From NCBI RefSeq assembly GCF_002210225.1, contig NZ_MWUJ01000014.1, positions 1 to 64,000 of the forward strand: a stretch of DNA of 64,000 nt, read 5' to 3'. Below, piece after piece: positions 56,309 through 64,000 of this stretch. Numbering within the stretch: position 1 is the first letter of the stretch; each line of letters starts with the position of its first letter. A program made the position numbers and the translations under genes. The DNA comes from Geofilum rhodophaeum. Lineage in GTDB: Bacteria; Bacteroidota; Bacteroidia; Bacteroidales; Marinilabiliaceae. The notes below the pieces were generated by a model. That model saw nothing but the letters and a program-made list of their open reading frames with translations. It was not told the DNA's origin and did not search any database.

Positions 56309-56431
56309 GCGAAACGCTTTGTGCATGCCGACTGGTCAACACGCAACTTTGTAGCGAAAGCCTTTTAAACGTGCTGTAAGCGACCACTGACAGCGCTAGA
56401 ATTGAAGCTTCAATTTTATGCTGTACAACAC

Positions 56432-56474
56432 AAATCCCGATAAAAGACTACAAAGTCTTTTATCGGGATTTTAT
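56432..56474 (+). terminator. Long terminator after norZ-like gene
   Basis: A perfect 18-bp stem (56432-56449 with 56454-56471), 4-nt loop, T-rich tail. It overlaps the start of the next promoter, so transcription ends and restarts within a few bases. Confidence 0.85.
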
Positions 56475-56482
56475 TATCTTTG
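56475..56482 (+). promoter_or_regulatory. Candidate -7 element of the PepSY gene
   Basis: TATCTTTG is an exact TAnnTTTG match directly behind the norZ terminator; its -33 region lies inside the hairpin and lacks a TTTG. Leader about 95 nt. Confidence 0.5.
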
Positions 56483-56582
56483 CACTCGCTTGTGGGACTT
56501 CGGCAAACGGGAAAACGGATGCGAATCGTGGAATGGGTTCGTTTTCGGATCCACAGAACAGCTGCAAGCAAATCAAATCACC

Positions 56583-58118
56583 ATGAAAAAGAACTGGCTC
56601 CTTTACTATAAACTGCACCGCTGGCCGGGACTCATCCTGTCCTTTTTCCTTTTATACTTTGGCATTACCGGCATTTTTCTGAATCACCGGGAGACTTTCA
56701 GCGGGGTGGATGTGCGCAGGCAGGCACTGCCCAAAGCCTATCACTACGACAATTGGAACAATGCCGCAATAAAGGGGCAGTTGAACCTGGGTGGCGACAG
56801 TCTCCTGCTTTATGGCAGCATAGGCATCTGGCTGAGCGATACTGCCTTTTCACGCTACGAAGATTTTAACAGGGGACTGCCCCAGGGCTCGGATCCGCGA
56901 AGGGTTTTTGATATGCATCGCTGTGACCGGGGGCACCTATATGCCGCGACCCTCTTTGGTTTATATGCCTACGACCGTGAGCAGCAGAGGTGGCTGCCGT
57001 TTGACCTGGAGGTGGACATCAAGCGATTTGTGGGCATTGAAACGGTGGGCGATACGCTTTACGCCATTAACCGCTCCCACCTGTTTAGGGGACTGTCGGC
57101 GGGACCGGCAACGCAGTTCAGGAAAATGGAGCTGCAGGCAACGCCCGACTACCAACAAAGAGTCAGTCTGATGAAAACCATTTGGCAAATCCACTCGGGC
57201 GAAGTTTTTGGTCTGCCCGGCCAGCTGTTTGTGGACGCCCTGGGACTGGTCACCATCTTTCTCTCTCTCACAGGCATCGTTTGGTTTTTCTTCCCCGATT
57301 GGATCAAGCGACGCAGACGGGCCGGGAAACCGCGACGCAAACTCATCAAAATCAATACCTGGTCGCTGCGCTGGCACAATAAGATGGGCGCATGGACCTT
57401 TGTGCTGCTGGCAGTGCTGTATTTTACCGGAATATTTTTGCGTCCGCCCTTTCTCATAGCCATTGCCCGCTCGGAAGTACCGCCCCTGCCCTACACCCAT
57501 CTCGATCAGCCCAATCCGTGGTACGACAAGTTGCGCGACCTGCTCTACGATGCGGAACGCGACCGCATGCTGGTCTCCACCCTCGACGGCATGTTTTGGC
57601 TCGACCGCCAAAGCAAGGCACTGCACAAGTACGAGAATCAGCCTCCGATAAGTGTAATGGGCATCAATGTCTTTGAGACCTACGAAGGCGGGGCCTACCT
57701 CATTGGCTCCTTCAGTGGTCTGTTTCTATGGCATCCCGCCCACCCTGAAATATGGAACTTTGCCCAGGGCAAGGTGCATGTGGACCAAAGCGGGGGGCGA
57801 CCGGTGGGGGATTATAAGGTAACGGGGGCTTTGCGTGATGCAGCAGGCAATCGCTACATGGTGGATTACGACCAGGGGGTGCTTCCGCTGTGGCATGAAG
57901 CGCGTTTTCCGGCTATGCCGGAAAACATCCTCGAAAGCTCGGGGATATCGCTGTGGAATGTTTCGCTCGAAATCCACACCGGGCGCTTTTTCTCCTTTCT
58001 GTTGAGCGATTTTTACATTCTGATTGTCCCGCTTGCGGGACTGGCAGGAGTGATGGTGGTCATCAGCGGCTACATCCTCTACCGGCGAAAGTACCGGCGA
58101 CGTTCTGCTAAAAAATAA
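56583..58118 (+). CDS. PepSY-associated transmembrane protein
   Basis: About 511 residues. It starts MKKNWLLYYKLHRWPGLILS, typical of PepSY-TM proteins, with further membrane segments near LVTIFLSLTGIVWFFF, GAWTFVLLAVLYFTGIFL and LAGLAGVMVVISGYIL. Two periplasmic loops carry repeats resembling propeller blades (LYAATLFGLYAYDREQQRW and LVSTLDGMFWLDRQ). PepSY-TM proteins are often linked with iron uptake or reduction. The ATG at 56583 is used; a longer frame upstream crosses the promoter and is unlikely. Only 25 bp separate it from the sensor-AraC gene. Confidence 0.85.
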   Translation: MKKNWLLYYKLHRWPGLILSFFLLYFGITGIFLNHRETFSGVDVRRQALPKAYHYDNWNNAAIKGQLNLGGDSLLLYGSIGIWLSDTAFSRYEDFNRGLPQGSDPRRVFDMHRCDRGHLYAATLFGLYAYDREQQRWLPFDLEVDIKRFVGIETVGDTLYAINRSHLFRGLSAGPATQFRKMELQATPDYQQRVSLMKTIWQIHSGEVFGLPGQLFVDALGLVTIFLSLTGIVWFFFPDWIKRRRRAGKPRRKLIKINTWSLRWHNKMGAWTFVLLAVLYFTGIFLRPPFLIAIARSEVPPLPYTHLDQPNPWYDKLRDLLYDAERDRMLVSTLDGMFWLDRQSKALHKYENQPPISVMGINVFETYEGGAYLIGSFSGLFLWHPAHPEIWNFAQGKVHVDQSGGRPVGDYKVTGALRDAAGNRYMVDYDQGVLPLWHEARFPAMPENILESSGISLWNVSLEIHTGRFFSFLLSDFYILIVPLAGLAGVMVVISGYILYRRKYRRRSAKK

Positions 58119-58143
58119 CTATTTTAGGCAAAAAATTGCCGAA

Positions 58144-60378
58144 GTGTATTGCTGCAACTTTAAGAAAACGCTGCTTTTCCTAAGCCTGGTTCTTGGGGTC
58201 TCGGGGAAGATGCTGGCCAACGACTTCCTTTTTACCCCTGTAAACACCTCCAATGGACTGAGCGACAACCACATTCGCTACATTATGGAGATGCCGGACG
58301 GGCGACTGGTTTTCACCACCCAAACGCACATCAATTTGTTTGACGGAGTGCACTTTAGCCACTATGCACGCAAACCGGAACATCGCTACCCACTCGAGGC
58401 GTACAGCGGGTTCACCCATCTGTATTTACAAGGCGACTCCCTGCTTTGGCTGAAAGACCACCATCAATTGAGCGCCTTTGATCTAAAAAAGGAACAATTT
58501 GTCAACGACCTCGAACAGTACTTTGTGCAACAGGGACTGACTGAGTCGGTAGACGATTTGTTTACCGATCAGCAGGACCGCCTGTGGCTGGTCAGCGGGG
58601 GTCAGTTACTGCAAGAAGACCTGCAGTTTAAGCTGGATCTGCCCCCCTCTCCTCAGCATTTGCAGGATTTGGCCAGCGACCATGAACACCTGTATTTATT
58701 CTTTAATACAGGTGAAGCAAGCTGTTACCAACTAAACGGTGGTCAGCGTCTCTACACACGTGCTGCCTACCCGGCTGCCGAAAGCAGTAATTTCGACAAC
58801 ACTTCCCTCATCATCCCTAAAGGTGAGGGCTTTTACCAACTGCGCAATGGCAGCAAAGGCGGCTTTTTCCATTTTGATGTCCCCTCACGAAAATGGACAC
58901 GGATTATGGAGAAAGACTACACTTTAAACACCTTGATGATTACCGGGGACAATAAGGCCTACATCACTTGCGTTCAGGGATTTTGGATTATTGATTTAAA
59001 CAGCCATGAACAACAACACCTGCCTGCTTTAAGGACGCAAAGAGGCAAGGTGCTGGCTACAGAAATCAGCACCATTTACCAAGACCATCAGGAAGCGCTG
59101 TGGCTGGGAACCTTCAGCCGGGGCTTGTTGTACCATCATCCCCACCGCTACCTTTTACTGAGCTTGGATAAAACCGACACCTCCTTATCATGGAAGCACC
59201 CGGGACCCACCACCTACTTTGGGGAAGACCGTAGCGGCAACATCTACCTGAACGACCGGGGCAAAAACTACCAACTGAACGTAGATACAAGCGGCAAGAG
59301 CCAACTCTTGCCGATAAGTCCGACCCAGGTACCCAAAGAATTGCAGAGGGAATACGGTTCGGACGCCGCTTTCAGCGCCTCCGACGGCAGCTTATACTTT
59401 GCCGACAAGGACGGCTATAGTGTTTATTTGTCCCATCCCGACCTGCCGACTCCTGCCCTCTCACACCCTCCCGTTTTTACCGCCTTTTACCTGCAGGGCG
59501 AAAAAATACTACCCAACAAGAGCTACCACAGCCGAGTGGTATTGCCCAGCCACCCCCCTTATGTCAATCACATCGAACTGAACCACAAACAGAACTTCAT
59601 CATTCTTGAATTTTCGGCTTTAAATTATTTTGACCCCAAACGAACCCACTACCGCTACCAACTCGAAGGAATCGACGAAAACTGGGTTTATGCTACCCAC
59701 AACCAACAAAGCAACGGCATACTGCAGGCCCACTACACCAACCTGCCCCCCAATGAATACCGTTTTAAAGTTGCCGCATCGGTAGCCCCTGATCGTTGGG
59801 ACGAAAAAAATACCACAAGTATTCAGCTCGTGATCCATGCCCCTTGGTGGAAAACTCCATGGGCCTACCTGATTTACACGCTCCTTATCCTTTTAATCAC
59901 TTATGCTGCGCTGCACCTTTATATTTATCAGACCAAAAAACGGCTGGAACGAAAAAACAAAGAGGACCTTTTGCTGGAGCGCATCCGCAGTCTTATTGAG
60001 GCCACCGCCACAGAAGACAACACCAAACCCGACCAAAACCAACCCGAATCGCCCTTTATTGCACAGGCGGTACAGCTCGTGGAACAAAACCTGCACCTAC
60101 CCGGCTATTCGGTAGAACAATTGAGTCGCGATTTGTGCATGGACCGCACCGGCCTGTACCGAAAACTGGTCACCCTTCTGGACCAGTCGCCCAGCCTTTT
60201 CATTCGCAACATTCGCCTGCAGCGAGCGGCCCAACTTCTGCTCCAAGGCCAGCTGAGTATTGCAGAAGTGGCAGAACAAACGGGCTTCAGCAGCTCCAGT
60301 TATCTGAGCAAGTGCTTTCAGGAGAGGTATGGCTGTCGCCCCTCCGAATACGCCAAAACAAAAGAAAATGCCCGATAA
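58144..60378 (+). CDS. Membrane-anchored sensor fused to an AraC DNA-binding domain
   Basis: A 744-residue one-component regulator. A signal peptide and a large periplasmic part with Reg_prop-like repeats (SNGLSDNHIRYIMEMPDGRL, DLFTDQQDRLWLVSGG, STIYQDHQEALWLGTFSRG) lead to a triple-tyrosine Y_Y_Y-type domain (HYRYQLEGIDENWVYATH, about 500-560), then one membrane helix (WAYLIYTLLILLITYAA), a coiled stretch and an AraC helix-turn-helix (about 650-740: YSVEQLSRDLCMDRTGLYRK, SIAEVAEQTGFSSSSYLSK). The histidine kinase and receiver of classical hybrid two-component regulators are absent. The start codon is GTG. It is convergent with the GH31 gene and is the likely local regulator. Confidence 0.9.
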   Translation: MYCCNFKKTLLFLSLVLGVSGKMLANDFLFTPVNTSNGLSDNHIRYIMEMPDGRLVFTTQTHINLFDGVHFSHYARKPEHRYPLEAYSGFTHLYLQGDSLLWLKDHHQLSAFDLKKEQFVNDLEQYFVQQGLTESVDDLFTDQQDRLWLVSGGQLLQEDLQFKLDLPPSPQHLQDLASDHEHLYLFFNTGEASCYQLNGGQRLYTRAAYPAAESSNFDNTSLIIPKGEGFYQLRNGSKGGFFHFDVPSRKWTRIMEKDYTLNTLMITGDNKAYITCVQGFWIIDLNSHEQQHLPALRTQRGKVLATEISTIYQDHQEALWLGTFSRGLLYHHPHRYLLLSLDKTDTSLSWKHPGPTTYFGEDRSGNIYLNDRGKNYQLNVDTSGKSQLLPISPTQVPKELQREYGSDAAFSASDGSLYFADKDGYSVYLSHPDLPTPALSHPPVFTAFYLQGEKILPNKSYHSRVVLPSHPPYVNHIELNHKQNFIILEFSALNYFDPKRTHYRYQLEGIDENWVYATHNQQSNGILQAHYTNLPPNEYRFKVAASVAPDRWDEKNTTSIQLVIHAPWWKTPWAYLIYTLLILLITYAALHLYIYQTKKRLERKNKEDLLLERIRSLIEATATEDNTKPDQNQPESPFIAQAVQLVEQNLHLPGYSVEQLSRDLCMDRTGLYRKLVTLLDQSPSLFIRNIRLQRAAQLLLQGQLSIAEVAEQTGFSSSSYLSKCFQERYGCRPSEYAKTKENAR

Positions 60379-60406
60379 GAGAAACCGCAGTTTCCCCATC
60401 GGGCAT
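60368..60406. terminator. Hairpin between convergent sensor and GH31 genes
   Basis: Stem 60368-60376 with 60398-60406 (9 bp) enclosing a small second stem (GAAAC/GTTTC). It lies at the end of the sensor gene and has no strong T run, so its terminator role is moderate. Confidence 0.5.
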
Positions 60407-60434
60407 AAACATTATGGACTCAAACAGGGCTTAT

Positions 60435-62801
60435 TTATAACTTCACAACCACTTTCTTGCCCTTGTAATCCACAGTTTTGCTTGATCCGTCAGAAAGGGT
60501 AATCGTAAATTTTCGCTCGCTAAGCATGCCTTCGAAAGTCCCTCTTCTGGCGCCAATGGTTAGCTTTTTTGCCCCATCGTTCCAGCTGATCGGAATCTCT
60601 GAAAAGGCCCCCTCCTCATAATTGTAGTTGTCCCCTTCGTCTTCATACAGCACAAAGCTGCCGTCGTCGCCGGCAAAAACCTTCAGCTCCAAATGGTCCC
60701 AAGGCTTTTCAGCCGCATACTGCACATCGGGTCCCAGTGGCAAAATGGCTCCGGCTTTTACATACAAAGGAATAAGGTCGATCGGCGCCTCCCGGCTTAT
60801 GGTCTGTCCACCCTCCATACGCTCACCGGTCCAAAAGTCATACCATCCGGCGGCCTCCGGCAGATACAACTGGCGTGACTTCACCATGCTGAAGTCGGCT
60901 TTGCCATCAACGGTATACATTCCTTCGGTAACAGGACACACCAGAATTGATTTTCCAAACATAAATTGATCGTTGATGTCCAAAGCCTTGGTGTCGTGAG
61001 CAAAATCCATAACCAGAGCGCGAGTCATGGTCGATTGTCTGGCCGACACCTCCCACGAAGTAGAATAGATGTAGGGCAGCAAACTGTAGCGGAGACGAAT
61101 GGCTTTTTCGAGGGCATCGTAAATCGGCTCGCCCTTTTCGCCGAACTGATAGATTTCACGCGGAAAACCTTCTCCGTGCGAACGCATCATAGGAGTAAAA
61201 GCCCCAAACTGCATCCAACGAACCTGAAGTTCGCGATAATCGGGATTGTTTAAGGGATCCCTGAACTCCCACAGAAAGAAACCACCAATATCGGTATTCC
61301 AGTGCGGAATGCCCGTCAACGAAAAGTTCAATCCCGCAGAGATTTGCTTCTTATAGTTCTCCCACGAAGCCACCACATCGCCGGTCCACGTATTGGCCCC
61401 ATAGCGCTGCTGACCGGCAAAAGCCGAACGCGTTAATATAAACACCCGCTTATCCGAATCCAGCTCCCGCTGATTTTTATACACTCCGCCCACCGTCATC
61501 AAGGGGTAGGCATTGCGTACTTTTCTGAACGACCCCATATACGTAGGATTGTCGTAGTCTTCGGGTTGAATTTCGAGGTGATCAGGCTCTGTAGAGTCCA
61601 TCCACCAGCCATCAATCCCCAACGACCACAGGCCTTCCTTTAAATGTTTCCAATAGATGTCGCGTGCCTCCGGATTATAAGCATCGTACACCCTTACACC
61701 GGAGGGATAATCCATATTGGGCGGCCATTTTTGTATGCCCGACTGGGGCCAGGTGGTGAAATCCATCAAAGCATCGATTTTCTCTAACTCGCGGTACTGC
61801 TTGGTATGGGGACCAAAAGAAGACCAGATGGAAATAATCATGTGGGCATTGAGATTGTGTGCATCGTCCACCATTTTCTGAGGGTTGGGAAACTCCGGAT
61901 TCAGAAACTCCATGGCATTCCACAGGTAATTACTGCCCCAATACTGCCAATCCTGAATAATGCCGTCGAGGGGCACTTGCAAATCCCTGTACTTTTTCAC
62001 CACCCCCAACAACTCATGCTGACTCTTATAGCGCTCCCGACTTTGCCAGAAACCGTAGGTCCACAAAGGAAACATTGGCACCTGTCCGGTTAGTTCACGC
62101 ATGCAAGCCACCACTCCATCGGCATTTCCTCCATACATAAAATAATAGTCGATGCCGTCGCCGACCTCCGACTCAAAAGAAGTAGCTGCTTCACTATCGG
62201 CAAAAGTAGTGGGCGAATAATTGTCCCAAAACAAGCCATAGCCCTTATGCGATTGAATAAAAGGAACCACATCCTCCACATTACCCTGAATCAGGTATTT
62301 GGTCTGATGACGCTGCGACATTTTTCCATCCTGCATCAGGCCCAGCCCATAAATGGCCTCCTCTTTATCCAGCACAAAACTTTGCTTTACCCGGAAAGTT
62401 TCTTCTTCCACATCTTTAAAGGGCACAAATCCGGCCCCACCAGCCTGCTCTTGCAAAAGCGGCTGTCCCTTTGCATCGGCAAAGGACAGCTGGCCGGTTT
62501 CTAAATCGAGCTGCACCTGCATCTGCTTGCTTTTAACGCGAAGCACTTGCTTTACTTGGTCCACCACCAGGTTTAAGTTTTGGGGACTTGCAATAACCGA
62601 CAAGCTCTCCTTGGTAAAAGTCCGATTGGCCGGCGATTTAATTATTCGTACAACTTTGGGCGAATAATACGCAATTTCGACCTTTACATCATCAACAACA
62701 GCTTTAATCCCATGTGTTGTTTGTTCAAAGTTTTGCCCCTTTACGGCAAAAACTACCGCGAGCAGCAGCAACAACACGCTTGCCCTTAAATTCATTTTCA
62801 T
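60435..62801 (-). CDS. Exported GH31 glycosidase (alpha-xylosidase/glucosidase)
   Basis: A 788-residue enzyme with a signal peptide (LRASVLLLLLAVVFAVKG). The catalytic nucleophile is D402 in GIDGWWMDSTEP and the acid/base D475 in ANTWTGDVVASW, both intact. A DUF4968-like N-terminal beta domain, the TIM barrel and a DUF5110-like C-terminus follow the family order, as in the alpha-xylosidases acting on xyloglucan side chains. It lies near a GH43 gene and a sensor-AraC regulator, so it may belong to a small hemicellulose locus. Xylosidase versus glucosidase is not decided. Confidence 0.93.
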   Translation of the reverse strand: MKMNLRASVLLLLLAVVFAVKGQNFEQTTHGIKAVVDDVKVEIAYYSPKVVRIIKSPANRTFTKESLSVIASPQNLNLVVDQVKQVLRVKSKQMQVQLDLETGQLSFADAKGQPLLQEQAGGAGFVPFKDVEEETFRVKQSFVLDKEEAIYGLGLMQDGKMSQRHQTKYLIQGNVEDVVPFIQSHKGYGLFWDNYSPTTFADSEAATSFESEVGDGIDYYFMYGGNADGVVACMRELTGQVPMFPLWTYGFWQSRERYKSQHELLGVVKKYRDLQVPLDGIIQDWQYWGSNYLWNAMEFLNPEFPNPQKMVDDAHNLNAHMIISIWSSFGPHTKQYRELEKIDALMDFTTWPQSGIQKWPPNMDYPSGVRVYDAYNPEARDIYWKHLKEGLWSLGIDGWWMDSTEPDHLEIQPEDYDNPTYMGSFRKVRNAYPLMTVGGVYKNQRELDSDKRVFILTRSAFAGQQRYGANTWTGDVVASWENYKKQISAGLNFSLTGIPHWNTDIGGFFLWEFRDPLNNPDYRELQVRWMQFGAFTPMMRSHGEGFPREIYQFGEKGEPIYDALEKAIRLRYSLLPYIYSTSWEVSARQSTMTRALVMDFAHDTKALDINDQFMFGKSILVCPVTEGMYTVDGKADFSMVKSRQLYLPEAAGWYDFWTGERMEGGQTISREAPIDLIPLYVKAGAILPLGPDVQYAAEKPWDHLELKVFAGDDGSFVLYEDEGDNYNYEEGAFSEIPISWNDGAKKLTIGARRGTFEGMLSERKFTITLSDGSSKTVDYKGKKVVVKL

Positions 62802-62833
62802 AGTCGTCCATTAATAAGGTTAAACACTTAGGA

Positions 62834-62865
62834 TAAAAGTAAAAAGAGTTGTTTTTGGTGAACAA
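62834..62865 (-). promoter_or_regulatory. Candidate promoter of the GH31 gene
   Basis: On the minus strand TTG (62863-62865), a 21-bp spacer, then TACTTTTA (62834-62841), one mismatch from the -7 consensus. Confidence 0.4.
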
Positions 62866-62883
62866 CAGTGTGGTTGAAACCTA

Positions 62884-62897
62884 CAACAAATTTGTTG
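62884..62897. promoter_or_regulatory. 14-bp palindrome upstream of the GH31 promoter
   Basis: CAACAAATTTGTTG is a perfect palindrome about 20 bp upstream of the -33 box, a plausible operator. Confidence 0.45.
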
Positions 62898-62978
62898 AAT
62901 TCCTGCCAAACCTGTGGTCAGTAGGTCTGTAGACCTTGAATATTCTGTGTTTTAAACTTGTCTTATGAATACAATAAA

Positions 62979-63010
62979 AAAGGATGACTCGTTCTTTTGA
63001 GCCATCCTTT
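62979..63010 (-). terminator. Terminator of the GH43 gene
   Basis: Stem 62979-62990 with 62999-63010 (one mismatch), 8-nt loop; the minus-strand side ends in a T run (complement of 62975-62980). Confidence 0.75.
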
Positions 63011-63045
63011 TAACAAATATCGTTTAGGTCAAGCCTAATGCATAC

Positions 63046-64000
63046 TTAGTCGTTCACATCGTGACGAAAATCCGGAAAGCCGTCTTCGCTCCAGTGCAGC
63101 ACCCGGGCACGGGTGTGCCGGTTGGGATCGTGTAAAGGTTCTCCTTGTATCTCTTTGTATTCACGGGCATGATAAATCATGATGTCGGTCTTGCCGTCCT
63201 CTGCAACGGTAAAGCTGTTGTGGCCTGGGCCAAAACGCTTGAACTCATCGTGGGTGGCAAATACCGGCTCGGAAGCTTTGTTCCAGGAGGCTGTATCCAG
63301 CAAATCGGCATTTTCATCGATCCACAGCAGGCCCAAACAATAATTGTGATCGGTGGCACTGGCCGAATAGGTGACAAAAATCTTTCCGTTGCGCTTGAGC
63401 ACAGCAGGGCCTTCGTTGACTTGGTGGCCAATTTTTTCCCACTCGTACTCGGGTTCGGTAATCACCACTTGGGGACCTTCCAGGGTAACGGCATCTTTCA
63501 TTTTTGATAGGATGAGTCCGGTATTGTAGGGTTTGGCCCGCTCCGCCCAAATCAAATAACGCTGCCCATTGTGCTCAAAGGTGGTGGCATCGAGGGCAAA
63601 ATCGTCCCGCTCGGTCATTATTTGTCCCTCCTCTACCCATTCGCCTTCCATGGGGTTGGCGGAGGTGTTCGACAGTACGTGCATCCTGATTTTCCAACGT
63701 TCTTCAGCGGTGCCGGCTGCAAAATAGATGTGCCACTTTCCGTCGAAGCGATGCAATTCGGGAGCCCAGATGTGATTGCCCATGGGTCCTTCATTGTGTT
63801 TGCGCCAAATTACTTTGGCCTCGGCTTCTTTTAGTCCGTTAATGCTTGCTGCACTGCGGAGCTCAATACGGTCGTACTCGGGTGCTGTGGCAATAAGGTA
63901 GTAGGTGCCGTCCTCGGCTTTGTACACCCAGGGATCGGCTCGCTGAAACACCAGGGGGTTCTCAAAGGTGATTGCTTTGGTCTGGGCCTCGCTGCAACTC
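63046..64000 (-). CDS. GH43-family glycosidase, 5' end outside the window
   Basis: At least 318 residues of a five-bladed-propeller glycosidase (arabinofuranosidase/xylosidase type). The three catalytic carboxylates are visible: base Asp in RADPWVYK, Asp in ALDATTFE, acid Glu in NEGPAVLK. The open frame continues to the window edge through SCSEAQTKAITFENPLVF; the cysteine there looks like a lipobox, so the mature lipoprotein may start nearby and the missing part may be mainly the signal peptide. A GTG start at 63951 would be too late because the coding context continues upstream. The subfamily and substrate are not determined. Confidence 0.88.
   Translation of the reverse strand, partial: SCSEAQTKAITFENPLVFQRADPWVYKAEDGTYYLIATAPEYDRIELRSAASINGLKEAEAKVIWRKHNEGPMGNHIWAPELHRFDGKWHIYFAAGTAEERWKIRMHVLSNTSANPMEGEWVEEGQIMTERDDFALDATTFEHNGQRYLIWAERAKPYNTGLILSKMKDAVTLEGPQVVITEPEYEWEKIGHQVNEGPAVLKRNGKIFVTYSASATDHNYCLGLLWIDENADLLDTASWNKASEPVFATHDEFKRFGPGHNSFTVAEDGKTDIMIYHAREYKEIQGEPLHDPNRHTRARVLHWSEDGFPDFRHDVND

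Noticed and set aside
56418-56582. N-terminal extension of the PepSY protein
   Set aside because: It would cross a perfect terminator hairpin and the -7 element; the family start MKKNWLLYYKLHRW is at 56583.

Overview
The window looks like a chromosome segment of a Bacteroidota species, most likely Bacteroidales or Marinilabiliales. This rests on a SusC/SusD pair, TonB-dependent receptors, a protease with a type IX secretion (T9SS) sorting tail, Bacteroidota-type promoters (TAnnTTTG at -7, TTTG or TTG at -33), starts without Shine-Dalgarno sequences, and a quinol-type nitric oxide reductase. I see no integrase, transposase, phage gene, rRNA operon or CRISPR array.

Layout. 1-3.7 kb: a minus-strand run of sugar:H+ symporter, ROK sugar kinase and trpB, ending in a GC-rich repeat at the window edge. 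3.9-7 kb: rplS (ribosomal protein L19) convergent with an AsmA-family protein. 7-10.7 kb: a GC-rich two-gene unit of a cytochrome c/PQQ-dependent sugar dehydrogenase and a TonB receptor that resembles the PQQ importer PqqU. 10.7-16 kb: DUF3307/SatD pair, YeiH-type exporter with its LysR regulator, a WYL regulator and a secreted carboxypeptidase-regulatory-like protein.

16.1-27.4 kb is the most distinctive part. It is visibly AT-richer than the left flank and holds about ten tightly packed minus-strand genes: cupin, carboxymuconolactone decarboxylase-like protein, carboxylesterase, NTF2-like protein, three aldo/keto reductases and three alpha/beta hydrolases. A divergent AraC regulator stands at its head. 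Nearly all products carry signal peptides or lipoboxes, including two aldo/keto reductases, whose family normally uses cytosolic NADPH. One hydrolase gene appears to have lost its catalytic segment in both tandem domains. This looks like an acquired, AraC-controlled envelope module of unknown substrate.

27.4-31 kb: a possibly frameshifted ORF, an outer-membrane barrel gene flanked by near-identical terminator hairpins, tRNA-Ser and tRNA-Trp, a TPR-like lipoprotein and a nitroreductase. 31-36 kb: SusC/SusD with no local glycoside hydrolase. 36.4-40.6 kb: an osmoprotectant locus with an outer-membrane porin-like protein directly upstream of a glycine betaine ABC importer, then tRNA-Leu and tRNA-Gly. 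41-51.5 kb: a cytoplasmic GH16-like protein with substituted catalytic residues overlapping a U32 protein, a BtuB-like receptor, a DUF4097-type protein, aminopeptidase P, a TlpA-like thioredoxin lipoprotein or periplasmic protein and a probable DUF4465 lipoprotein. 51.5-58 kb: a T9SS serine protease, quinol-dependent NO reductase and a PepSY membrane protein. 58-64 kb: a membrane-anchored sensor fused directly to an AraC DNA-binding domain, next to GH31 and GH43 enzymes suggestive of xylan or xyloglucan side-chain breakdown.

All family calls come from reading sequence and remembered family motifs. No database search was run. Promoter calls are motif matches only.
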